Source: Nymphaea colorata
Lineage: Eukaryota > Streptophyta > Magnoliopsida > Nymphaeales > Nymphaeaceae
Direction of reading: 5' to 3'
NCBI RefSeq assembly: GCF_008831285.2
Contig: NC_045138.2
Location: 15,719,934 to 15,783,933 of the forward strand
DNA: 64,000 nucleotides
In this document: positions 1 through 10,190 of the stretch, one piece after another
Layout: each line of letters begins with the position of its first letter
How positions within the stretch are numbered: the first letter of the stretch is position 1
Made by a program: the position numbers and the translations under genes
The notes under the pieces: generated by a model
The model's input: the letters and a program-made list of their open reading frames with translations, nothing else
Told to the model about the DNA's origin: nothing
The model's database searches: none

Positions 1-762
1 AATTTGAGACTCGATCTTGTGTTTGATTTGATCGACTGATCTATTTTTAGACAAAGCATCTTGAGTCACTCCATCCACTCATTCAATTACACTCTAAGAT
101 ACCTCGCGAAATATGGAAACGTATGAAAAAAGGAGAAGTAACCAAAAGTTTCATATTGAGTAACAAGAACAAAAACATTCATATGTACAATTAGGTTCCA
201 CCAAAGCCTATAAACATATACAAGTTAAATATGGAACATACAACTCGCTTACTGAAAAAACAAGTTGGCAGATGCGATCTACAGCTTGGTGTAAAAATCT
301 GGTTTTTTTCAGACATGTAAGATTAGTTCTCCATCCACGGCTTAATCCCGAACATGCTGCTATATGGGGATTACATATTTACCACCAGCCAATTTGAATG
401 TCATGATCCATCATGGTGTTGTTGCATTTAGAATTGGTTTTGGTTGCCCTGTAATTGCCTTTTTAATTGCTGTGCTTACCTGTTGATCGTTTGGCACTCA
501 ACCTGGATGAAGTATGTCGCTGCAACAAGTTGATTTCTTGGAACCATAATCAAGAAACAATATTTCAATGCCCACGCAATCTTGCTGATGCCAATAATAT
601 AATTTTAACTCGTGAGAGAGAGAGAAAGAGACAGAGACACAGAGAGGTGGCGTGTAGTTGCCTAGTTGGCCCTTTTTTATATCAAATAGTTGTACAGAAG
701 GGTTAAAAAATCGTACTGACTTGGCTAGAAAAAAATTGTATTATATGGGCATGATCACTGCC
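1..762. other. Intergenic sequence upstream of subtilase A
   Basis: AT-rich sequence without a convincing reading frame. It contains a GA-rich simple repeat at about 613-645. The last 150 bases are presumably the promoter of the subtilase gene that follows. Nothing else is recognised. Confidence 0.5.
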
Positions 763-770
763 TTATATAA
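763..770 (+). promoter_or_regulatory. TATA box of subtilase A
   Basis: The sequence TTATATAA is followed by a pyrimidine-rich stretch and by ATG codons at 801, 813 and 825. Plant transcription normally starts about 30 bases downstream of the TATA box, near 795, so the first ATG would lie almost at the cap. This favours one of the later in-frame ATGs as the main start. Confidence 0.55.
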
Positions 771-824
771 CTCCTTTCTTTCTCTTGTCTTCTCCCACAA
801 ATGCCCACCACCATGAGAATACCA

Positions 825-3098
825 ATGGCTAGCCTTGCTTTCTTTATGGTCATGGAAACTTTGCTGGTTTCTGTGGTCCATTCTGTATCAATATCATCCG
901 GAACAGATGCGTACATCGTTCACATGGATGCTGCGGCCATGCCCAAGGTCTTCACAGGAACTCATCATTGGCACGAAGCCATTCTTGCTTCGGAAAGCTT
1001 GGTAGAGCCTCAGATGGCCTCCGCCGGATCTAGGCTTCTCTACTCTTACAATCAAGTAGTGAACGGCTTCAGTGCATCTCTTTCTAAAGCTCAACTGGAA
1101 CAGATAAGGAAGTCCCCTGGTTTTCTATCAGCTTACCAAGATAAGGTGCTCACCATTGACACCACACACACATTTGAATTCCTTGGCCTGAATGCAGAAT
1201 CGGGCATGTGGCCGAATTCTGACTACGGTGAAGGTATCATAATTGGAGTTATAGACACTGGTATCTGGCCAGAGAGCAGGAGCTTTGGTGATGATGGCAT
1301 GAGCGATGTACCAACAAGGTGGAAGGGTGAATGCCAGGACAATCCTGACTTTTCTGCTTCAATGTGTAACAGGAAGCTGATCGGTGCCCGGTTCTTCAAC
1401 AGAGGCCTGCTAGCTCAATATCCTAGCCTCTCTGATACAATTATAAATTCAACCAGAGATTATGATGGACATGGGACTCACACTTCATCAATTGCAGCAG
1501 GAAATTGTGTAATGAATGCTTCTTACTTTGGATACGCGAGCGGTAGGGCATGTGGAGTAGCCCCTCGTGCTAGATTGGCAGCCTACAAGGTCTTCTGGGA
1601 TGGCATAGGCTTCTCCTCGGATCTGCTTGCAGCATTCGATCAAGCAATTTCTGATGGAGTTGACATAATTTCTGTATCTATGAGCCTTCGATCTGCTTCC
1701 CTCTATGAAGACCCAATTGCTATAGCATCCTTTACAGCAATGGAGAAAGGTATATTTGTCTCAGCCTCTGCTGGAAATCAGGGACCTATGTCAAAATCAG
1801 TTAGAAATGTAGCACCTTGGCTACTAACAGTAGGAGCGACCAACATTGACAGGAAATTTTTGGCAACTGCAATTCTAGGCAATGGAGTTGAGGTTTTAGC
1901 GGAGTCTCTATATTTTGGAAATGCATCTCTCAACTCATTGCCACTGCATCATTCCAGTGACTCTGAGGCCTGCAACAGTGTTGAAGTGCTCAACAACATA
2001 GGTTACAAGGTTGTTATATGCAAATGTCTCAGTGAAGCCATAAACACTCAGCTGTTTGTGATTTCGAATTCTAAAGTGGCGGGAGCCCTGTTCCTCACCA
2101 GCTACCCTGTTCAGCTACTGACAAATAGGTATGTGACTCCGGCAGCAATATTGAACCCAAACGATTCTTCTCTTGTTCATGACTATGTTAGCAGTAGCGA
2201 CAGTCCAATTGTGAGCCTGCGTTTTGGTAAGACTGTCACAGGTACCAAGCCAGCGCCTTCTGTAGCCTCCTACAGCTCAAGGGGGCCATCACCAACTACA
2301 CCAATGATCTTGAAGCCCGACCTTGTCGCGCCGGGAACTCTTGTGCTGGCCTCATGGCCGATGAACTCATCAGTGGTTACAGTCCATGAACAGCCTCTCT
2401 TCAGTGAGTTTAATCTGATGTCTGGCACCTCAATGGCATGTCCTCATGCATCAGGGGTAGCTGCACTACTCAAGGCCACTCACCCTGATTGGAGTGGCGC
2501 TGCAATTCGATCTGCCATGATGACTACTGCTGATGTTCTAGACAACACAGAGAGCCCAATTGCAAGCATAATTAGAGATGCCCAACCGGCAACACCATTA
2601 GATATGGGCTCAGGTCAGCTCAGCCCCAATAAGGCCATGGACCCTGGCTTGGTTTATGACATCAGTCCCCAAGACTATGTCAAATTCCTCTGTGGTTTGA
2701 ATTACACCAAGGAACAGATGCAAACCATCACAGGAAAGTCCTTGAACAATGACACTTGCTCAGAAGCAAATCTGGATTTGAATTATCCTTCCTTCATTGC
2801 TACCTTCAAGTTCTCAGAGCCTAGTCACATGAAAAAATTTAGCAGGACTCTAACCAATGTCGGAGATGGGAATGCTACTTATACAGCAAAATTGACTTCT
2901 TTGGATGGATTTAAGGTTACTGTAATTCCACAAACGCTTGTATTTAAAGAGAAGAAGAGCAAGGCCTCTTTCACTTTGTCAATAGAGGTCAGAAACCCAA
3001 AATTCTCAATGGGCTTGGCAGTAAGTTCATTGAGTTGGGTTGATGACAGAGGAAAATACAAGGTTACAAATCCTATAGTGGTTATGCTGCTCGCTTAA
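825..3098 (+). CDS. Subtilase A, secreted subtilisin-like serine protease (S8A, SBT1 type)
   Basis: Single-exon gene of 757 residues from the ATG at 825. Two in-frame ATGs at 801 and 813 lie upstream. I chose 825 because its context (CCAATGGCT) is good, the TATA box at 763 leaves almost no leader before 801, and the preceding codons (RIP) align with the untranslated RVP codons before the start of the paralogues. In order: signal peptide (about 1-25), I9 inhibitor propeptide (about 28-115), S8 catalytic domain with Asp144 (IDTGIWPE), His216 (DGHGTHT), Asn318 (SAGNQGP) and Ser536 (SGTSMACPHA), an inserted PA-like region between Asn and Ser, and a C-terminal Fn-III-like domain. Family knowledge: such enzymes are secreted to the apoplast, lose the propeptide autocatalytically and cut peptide hormones or wall proteins. 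It is the only array member on this strand and the most diverged. Its substrate is unknown. Confidence 0.93.
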   Translation: MASLAFFMVMETLLVSVVHSVSISSGTDAYIVHMDAAAMPKVFTGTHHWHEAILASESLVEPQMASAGSRLLYSYNQVVNGFSASLSKAQLEQIRKSPGFLSAYQDKVLTIDTTHTFEFLGLNAESGMWPNSDYGEGIIIGVIDTGIWPESRSFGDDGMSDVPTRWKGECQDNPDFSASMCNRKLIGARFFNRGLLAQYPSLSDTIINSTRDYDGHGTHTSSIAAGNCVMNASYFGYASGRACGVAPRARLAAYKVFWDGIGFSSDLLAAFDQAISDGVDIISVSMSLRSASLYEDPIAIASFTAMEKGIFVSASAGNQGPMSKSVRNVAPWLLTVGATNIDRKFLATAILGNGVEVLAESLYFGNASLNSLPLHHSSDSEACNSVEVLNNIGYKVVICKCLSEAINTQLFVISNSKVAGALFLTSYPVQLLTNRYVTPAAILNPNDSSLVHDYVSSSDSPIVSLRFGKTVTGTKPAPSVASYSSRGPSPTTPMILKPDLVAPGTLVLASWPMNSSVVTVHEQPLFSEFNLMSGTSMACPHASGVAALLKATHPDWSGAAIRSAMMTTADVLDNTESPIASIIRDAQPATPLDMGSGQLSPNKAMDPGLVYDISPQDYVKFLCGLNYTKEQMQTITGKSLNNDTCSEANLDLNYPSFIATFKFSEPSHMKKFSRTLTNVGDGNATYTAKLTSLDGFKVTVIPQTLVFKEKKSKASFTLSIEVRNPKFSMGLAVSSLSWVDDRGKYKVTNPIVVMLLA

Positions 3099-4738
3099 AA
3101 AAATGCTGCTCATTTATGCTAGATATTCATTTTCTTGATCAAAGTGGGGAGCTCCTGATGGTGGTTGGCAAGAAAATTTAGGCCTTCATCCACTAAAAGG
3201 CATTCGTTCAAGGAATAAGTTTCAGTTGATTGTGCTTCATTCACAATTCACACACAAGAACAGAAAAGGCTGCTTCTGCACCCAGCAATTTCACAAAATA
3301 GCTTTTAATAATTCTTCCTTTTCTTCATTTTTTCCAGCCAAAAGAATGGTGTTGAGATTAAGAGGATTCAGATTCGTTTTACCTTTATTTTGTCATTGTA
3401 AGTGTATCCATTTAAAGTATTTTTTGTTGAGTCAAGAAAAAATTGTGCATTGATCCTGTAAATGTTAACGATAAATAGAAGGATACCCATGTATATTCTT
3501 TCAATGAAAGATTTCATAAAAGAGTCCCATTTAGAGATTAATCGGGCACTTCTTCTCTCATATCGATCTGTGTGAAGAACCCAATCACTGTCTGAAGGCC
3601 TTCTGGTTAAAAGGAGTTAAAGAGTTTCATACCCGAATGGCATCTCTCAGTACATTTCTGCCTAACCTCAACTTGCAATGATAAAGAAAAAAACTGGTGT
3701 TGGGCTACTTAGTCCAGCTATTGTATATTCTGCCATTATGTACAAAACATCTGTCAACATGGCGAGTGCGAGCTCCGTCCATGTGGTGGGAGGTTGGTCC
3801 TAAGATGTTTATGTCAAAGTAGGTCAATAATTCAATATTATACAGGATGGCATAAACTGATAGGAGTCTGCCTGACCTGAACTCACAGCCAAAACAGAAC
3901 AGGATGTAAAGGGGAAAGGAGAAGAAATGGACAATCCAACAACTGTTAGGTATGACAGCTCCTAGTGGCAAATGGAATTGCATCAGGATAAGGTGGTCCC
4001 TTGTTTTAGACTCATTCCAATTATGTGCTGCTCGGCCAACTTGAGACATGTTCCGTGATGATTCATGAATGCAAGGAGGACACTAAACATGTGATCGAGT
4101 CACGTGTCCAAACACAGGTTTGACTCATTCCTTTGAGGGATCATGGCCGGACATGATGGCACAACACTTTTTCAATTTCATAAGATATTTAGAAATATGA
4201 AGATATTGAAGTGCTTAGTTTATGGGCGACCACAAATCGGTGTGTCTACACGTGTTTGACACAAAGCGGGAATTGGTGGGCAATCTCTTCAAATTTTTGA
4301 AAGGTTCAAGGAAGCGGGAAACAAGTAGGAAGCGACATTGGAGAACTGTTAATTGGAAAGTGATATGTTGGATCATGTACAATAATAATGAATTGAAGTA
4401 AATAAGTATAAAAATAGCTCTATCATGTAGGAAATGGTGTCCAATAAGCAGAATTTATAGTACTTTTTTGTTGAAATATTTGCTGTATTTAACGACTTAA
4501 GTACGACGGTTGGCAATTTTGACAGAAAGGTACAATAAGAAAATTTCAACCGCAGGGCAACAATGAGAAAGCTTCCTTTGCAATAAAAACTTGGTAGCAA
4601 TCAACTTCGACGTTTACATAGTTTCAGATCAGCAGGTGAATAAACAGAAGCAATCATACAAATACAATCAGCTTTAAGCTGAGCTCGTGAAATCTTTTTG
4701 AGGATGAGTTTTTTTCCATCCTCGTTGATCACTTATGG
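3099..4738. other. Intergenic gap between convergent subtilases A and B
   Basis: This holds the two 3' ends of genes facing each other. It contains several AT-rich tracts and one open frame on the minus strand (3705-4049) that resembles no family I know and has no coding-like composition. I see no RNA gene or clear transposon end. Confidence 0.5.
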
Positions 4739-7021
4739 TTAGTCTTCAATGCTTCTGATGGTAGTAATAACAATGGGACTCCTCACCACATGCTTCCTTT
4801 GGTCATCGACCCAACTCAATGATCCCGAAATTATGGGCTCATCCATGGGCTTATTCGCCTCCACTGTCAGCGTGAAGGTTGCTTTCCCCTTTTTCCTCCT
4901 GAATATCAGCTTGTCAGGCACCACGGTGACTTTAAACCCATTCATTGGTGTCAATTTTGCTGTGTAAGTTGCAGAACTACGCAAGCCGACGTTGGTTACG
5001 GTTCTCTTGAACCTGTGCACACCTGAGGACTGGACATTGTCTACAAATGCTATGAAAGATGGATAGTTCAGATCAAGGCTTGAGTTTCTGCAAAGATCGT
5101 AGTCCTCGGAGTTTTTAGTAATTGTCTGTAACTGTTCTCTGGTGTAGTTCAGAGCGCAGAGGAATCTCACATAGTCTCTACCATCAGCATCATAGACCAA
5201 ACCGGGATCGACGGCCTTGTTAGGACTGATCTGACCTGAACCCATGACCAAAGGGCTTGCAATCTGATCATTCGATACACTATCTTGAATTGGTGCTCCT
5301 GTATTGTCTAGTGTATCAGCAGTGGTCATAATGGCAGAGCGGATTGCAGCAGGACTCCAGTGAGGATGAACTGACTTTAACAATGCAGCCAGCCCTGAAG
5401 CATGAGGGCAAGCCACGGATGTACCGGATCCTATGTCAAAGCTACTGAACAGAGGTTTCCTTTGTACAGCTGTGACAAAGGAAGGAGGAGGCCAAGCTGC
5501 TAGTATGAGACTGCCTGGCGCGATCACATCTGGCTTGAGCACAGTTGGGCTACCGAAAGATGGCCCTCTTGAGCTGTATTTTGCCACGGCCGGAGCTGGT
5601 TTTGTGCCTGTAATTGTGTGCAGGAATTTCATGCTTACAGTTGGATGCTTGCTGGTTGTCACATATTTTTTTAGTCTTCCTGAATCTTTGAGATTAAGTA
5701 CTGCTGTTGGAATGCCCATACCTTTGCTGATATCCACAACTTTGCTATTAGTTACAAATAGCACACCAACTCCTCCTGAGGCTGCAACTCTGGAAGTCTG
5801 CAACCACAAATCGTCACCAAGTTCACAAACAACAACCTTCTTCTTTACATGATGCAGGGGCAAACTGCAAGTTGATGTGCTTCTGTTGAAATAAAGAGGT
5901 ACTGCTCTTATTGATCTGTTTCCAACATACAAAGATGAGCCAATTAATGTGACACCATTGCTAAGGGTCACAATTCCTGCAAATTTCCGGTCGATAATTG
6001 ATGCTCCGGTGGTAAGTATCCATGGGATTCCATTGCGAACAGTCCTGAATGAGGGACCTGTATTTCCAGCAGAGGCAGACACCAAGATACCTTTCTCCAT
6101 GGCTGCAAAGGATGCTATTGCTATTGCATCCTTGTAGAGAGGGCCGCGATCATAGCTCAGTGAGATAGAGATCACATCTACTCCATCAGTAATTGCTTGA
6201 TCAACACCAGCTAGAATATCAGAGCCAGTGTTTCCTTCACTCCAGAAGACTTTGTAAGAAGCTATTCTAGCACGGGGAGCCACACCTCTGGCTGTTCCAG
6301 TTGCGTAACCAAAGTAAGAAGCATTAGCAGCATAATTTCCAGCAGCAGTTGAGGCTGTATATGTGCCATGTCCATCTGTATCTCTTGAAGAATTCATAGA
6401 TATTGTGATGTTGGGGTACTGTGCAAGTAGGCCCTTGTTGAAATAGCGTGCTCCAATGAGCTTCCTGTTGCACATAGAGGAGTTGAAGGCAACACCCTGC
6501 TCACATCGTCCTCTCCATCTCTTTGGAATTTCCACCATGCCTTCATCCTTAAAACTCTCACTCTCCGGCCAGATCCCGGTGTCTACTACGCCAATTATGA
6601 TGTCTTTCCCATACTTTGATTCAGGCCAGATCCCTGAGACATGGTTCAGGCCCAAGTACTTGTAAGTGTAAGTAGTGTCAATTACAGCAGCCACATCTGG
6701 ATATGCTGCAACAAAACCTGGGAAATTCCTCAGCAACTCAAGATGATCTTCTGTGAGAACAGCACTGAAGCCACTAATTACATTGTCATAGGCATAAACA
6801 AGTTTTGGCGCACTTGCAGGAACATCTTCATCTGCAGCTGATACAAAAGCTTCCGATGAAAGGATTGCATCATACCAACTCTGGTGTGCATTGAATGCTC
6901 TTGGCATGACAGAAGCATCCATATGAACTATATAGAGCTGCCTTTCTCTTGAGGTTGCCCATACTAATTGGGTCACCAGCAACAGTAGACATACAGGGAG
7001 AGACAGAGAAGGGGTAGCCAT
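4739..7021 (-). CDS. Subtilase B, secreted subtilisin-like serine protease (S8A, SBT1 type)
   Basis: Single-exon gene of 760 residues starting at a unique ATG in good context (gccATGGCT). It has a signal peptide (about 1-23, LPVCLLLLVTQLVWA), an I9 propeptide, and an S8 domain with Asp147 (VDTGIWPE), His218, Asn320 (SAGNTGP) and Ser535 (GTSVACPHASG). A PA-like insert (about 345-470) and a C-terminal Fn-III-like domain follow, ending in SPIVITT as in the paralogues. The motif after the catalytic His reads GHGTYT instead of the usual GHGTHT; that second His is not part of the triad, so activity is expected. It lies tail to tail with subtilase A and head to tail with the C-F copies, from which it is clearly diverged. 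Several N-glycosylation sequons fit a secreted protein. The substrate cannot be read from the sequence. Confidence 0.93.
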   Translation of the reverse strand: MATPSLSLPVCLLLLVTQLVWATSRERQLYIVHMDASVMPRAFNAHQSWYDAILSSEAFVSAADEDVPASAPKLVYAYDNVISGFSAVLTEDHLELLRNFPGFVAAYPDVAAVIDTTYTYKYLGLNHVSGIWPESKYGKDIIIGVVDTGIWPESESFKDEGMVEIPKRWRGRCEQGVAFNSSMCNRKLIGARYFNKGLLAQYPNITISMNSSRDTDGHGTYTASTAAGNYAANASYFGYATGTARGVAPRARIASYKVFWSEGNTGSDILAGVDQAITDGVDVISISLSYDRGPLYKDAIAIASFAAMEKGILVSASAGNTGPSFRTVRNGIPWILTTGASIIDRKFAGIVTLSNGVTLIGSSLYVGNRSIRAVPLYFNRSTSTCSLPLHHVKKKVVVCELGDDLWLQTSRVAASGGVGVLFVTNSKVVDISKGMGIPTAVLNLKDSGRLKKYVTTSKHPTVSMKFLHTITGTKPAPAVAKYSSRGPSFGSPTVLKPDVIAPGSLILAAWPPPSFVTAVQRKPLFSSFDIGSGTSVACPHASGLAALLKSVHPHWSPAAIRSAIMTTADTLDNTGAPIQDSVSNDQIASPLVMGSGQISPNKAVDPGLVYDADGRDYVRFLCALNYTREQLQTITKNSEDYDLCRNSSLDLNYPSFIAFVDNVQSSGVHRFKRTVTNVGLRSSATYTAKLTPMNGFKVTVVPDKLIFRRKKGKATFTLTVEANKPMDEPIISGSLSWVDDQRKHVVRSPIVITTIRSIED

Positions 7022-9770
7022 GGCTGCTGTTTCTGAAGTTTTTGCTCAATTCACAGGCCTAAATAGAATGGTAGTTATGTACTGAAGCTACTGCACATGC
7101 CGACGCTTAAATGTGAATAATTTGTTTCTTCATCTGTCTGCTAATATTCACATACTCACAAGCCCATGCACTGTAAGTCAGTCTTGGCTCATTATGGCAG
7201 CTGCCCCATGTGAAGATCTGTCCTTTTCCTGGTTATTACTTACAACAGAGGGGGAATCATGGGGAGCAGAATGAGTTACTCTCTCTATTTTCTTTTTCCC
7301 CTCGGTTAGAATTAAGAAGAAATATAATAGTGACAAACGTTCAATACAGAAGCTATATTTTCGTGGGAATATGCAGATTTCTTGCGGTACTTCGATCCGC
7401 AAGATGTTGCCAAAAAAATACTAAAAACACAAGAAAACAAAAGGAAAAGAAATTGTAAGAAAGAAGAAGCCACCAAATTTATGAGAAAACGTGAAAATGG
7501 GCGACATCTTGGCAAGTATAATATGGATAGAAACAGAGAATAGAAGAAAATTTTGACATTCTTCTAAAGTACAAGCTTTGGGATATTCTGAAAGTATTAC
7601 AATATTATTTTTTTAAATTATAGCAACAATATTCGCATTTTTTAAGGCACCATAGAAGTTTTTTTACTGGATGTTTGTCAGTGCGGTATTTCAGATTTTG
7701 CACCAATATGGACAGCTAGAACATCACATGATAATCTTGTACTCGTTGGGTCAGAATGAGTACTTTAAAAAGTTTACTGTCATCCGAAAACAGTAATTAC
7801 CATTTTGTGAGAAAAAGAAAAAAACAAGATAGAAGATTCTTTTTTTTTGGTTGTTAGATAATAATCCTATATACGCATCCAAAAAAATATAATATTTTTT
7901 ACATTTGTTCTTAGGTTTTTCAACATACAAAATCGCATCTAAACAGTTAGTTTTGTAAAAAAAAAAAATCTACATGTATTTTTAATAGTTTAGTTTCTAA
8001 ACCATCTCCTTTGTATACATTAAGGTGACTATTCCTCCAAATTTGATAGTTTATATCAAGTTTTTCAACGGTTTATAACGCCAAGGGTGTTCCTTTTATC
8101 GATAACGAAAAATTTTCGATGAATGTGAAATTTTTTTAAAAGGGAAGGACTAATTCACCAAACGTTGGGAACTGTTCTTATTAAATGCATGTACAACTTG
8201 TCTTAGCTACCATGTCACCAAAAACATAAATTTATGTCAGTAGCCCATACATGTAAAGACTTTGGGTTAATTTTTTTCAGCAAAAAAAGCATAGAAAATT
8301 GGTATTATTAATGCTTATAAAATATTTTTTTCTGTCACAAGCAATGAGCAGCTAGTAACAAGAGAATAAAATACTATGGATAAAATACAAAATTGAAATT
8401 GCGAGCTGCTGATGTTACCTGATGGTTAAATATTCAAGCAGTGGCTTAAATGCTCCACAAAATATTGTCAAAAACAACATAAACCATTATTAGTACTTCT
8501 ATTGCACTGTATTTTTAGTAGCAATTTTCAAATATTTTGTCATCCAGCAACCGGTTGATTTCAATTCATGATATAAGAATCTACAGTAAATATGAGTATC
8601 TAAACAACGCAATTGGTGTTTCACTAGGCTCATGTCATAATGTGGCTTAGCTCGAGTCAAGCTTGAGCTGAGCTCGAACCCACGAGGTTTAACATTGAGC
8701 TGAACTCAATCAGCCAATGCTCGCCCTCGATTCGGTCGGCCAATCATAGGCAATTTAGTTGGAAAAAAGAACAAAATTGCCTGAATAAAGACAAATAACA
8801 GGGTGCTCCATGTGCATCCATTCTCTATAATTGCAGGTGTTTGATCAATGGAGACCAACGATTGTAATGAAACTGAAAAATTATCTGCGAACTTTCAATC
8901 ATGGTTGTCCATGACATCTCATACTATAAGAAAATATTTAGGTTCCTTGTTATTACGTTTAAAAAAGTATAACTATTTTTAATTTTAAGTTGTCATCGAG
9001 GGGTAGCTCAAGTGAAGTTCCTTGTTTAATTCGAAACTCTTGTCAAATTCAACTAATACATTGTTTTCTAATCATATATCTTGGTTTTGCGACTGGTTAC
9101 CTAAATTCTATATTTTTTAAACCTTTTAATGGAAAATAATTATGAAAAAGTGATTTGCATATTTAAAATCAATCTAAAAATCATATTTCTTCACGTTTAA
9201 GATAAATTTGGAAGAAAAAAAATCCATTTCAAGGAAAAAGACTTCAAATCTTAGTAGCTAAATAATCTCAAGGTGTCAAATAAGGTAGATATTGTATAAT
9301 TTTTCGGTTTTCCTCAATTTGACCTCAGTGCCCAAGTGGTTTGGAAGATAATGGAACAAAACACATTTAGTGGCGATGCAGGCTGCATTGCATTGCATCG
9401 GGTAGCTGTGGTTGGATGGAGTTCAAGATAGCCCCAGATTTCAGATCTTTCTCTCTCTATGTGTGTATGTGTGTGCATGTGTGCGTGAGATACAAGATAG
9501 CCAAAGTATATATATATTGTTGAATGTTGCCAAATAGCGAAAAGTAAAAAATTTGTCACTAATGAATCATTGCTAAAAGCATCATGACGAGTAGCTGCTT
9601 CATAAACCATCACTAATGCTCCTGTAATGGCTTTTTAACAATATATTTTAAATTTTTTAACCAATGACAACATCTCTTATAAGACAGTATAAAAGTCCAC
9701 TAAACGCACAAAGAGCGATTCAGTCCTGCAAAGTTTTTAATCTTGTGGATGACTAAACTTTCACCTCAAA
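7022..9770. other. Long AT-rich intergenic region, part 1
   Basis: This is part of the widest gap inside the subtilase array. I see only AT-rich sequence, homopolymer runs, a GT-rich patch near 9455-9490 and a short stretch at 8640-8740 made of degenerate GAGCTCGA-type words that are common in plant intergenic DNA. A similar stretch lies at 20490-20610. No gene, RNA or transposon with both ends was recognised. Confidence 0.45.
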
Positions 9771-10190
9771 CTGCTGTTCTAGTTTTCATTTGTGTTTGCT
9801 TTTCAGTATTGAAAATGATGTATTTGATAAAAAAAAATTTTAAAATTGACTAATTAAAACCATACTCACATGTGTCTTAAAGAGAGATGAAAACTTTTTT
9901 AAAATTTTAAAATCATAATTCTACCCCTAAAGGGCGTTCGTAAATTTTGATTCTATAATTAAAACTCTAGAAACAAAAAATTTCATCAAACTGAAGTTGG
10001 AATGAAAATTTCAATTCTAGTTTTTTTTGTGTTTGATATGACATTTTTATTTCAGAATTAAAAATAATATGTTTAATAAAATAAAAAATTATTTGAATTG
10101 ATGAATTAAAATTTAAAATCATCATGACATGTGCCATGAAAAAATTTTAAAATTTTGGAATCATAATTCTACCCTTAATGATGATTAGCA
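9770..10190. repeat. Two diverged tandem copies of a roughly 240-bp AT-rich unit
   Basis: Two segments follow the same order of words. One runs from about 9771 to 9935 and the other from about 10013 to 10185. Each has a TTCTAGTTTT start, a TTTCAG-ATT-AAAAT-ATG-TTTAATAAA core, an ATTAAAA block, a CACATGTG/GACATGTG block and the shared end AATCATAATTCTACCC. They are well diverged, so the duplication is old. It may be part of an unrecognised transposon. Confidence 0.45.

Noticed and set aside
3705-4049. 114-codon open frame on the minus strand between subtilases A and B
   Set aside because: No recognisable domain, no start context and no neighbour to join it to; likely chance.
8640-8740. GAGCTCGA-rich stretch as a regulatory cluster
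   Set aside because: Degenerate words of this type are scattered over plant intergenic DNA and occur again at 20490-20610 without relation to a gene.
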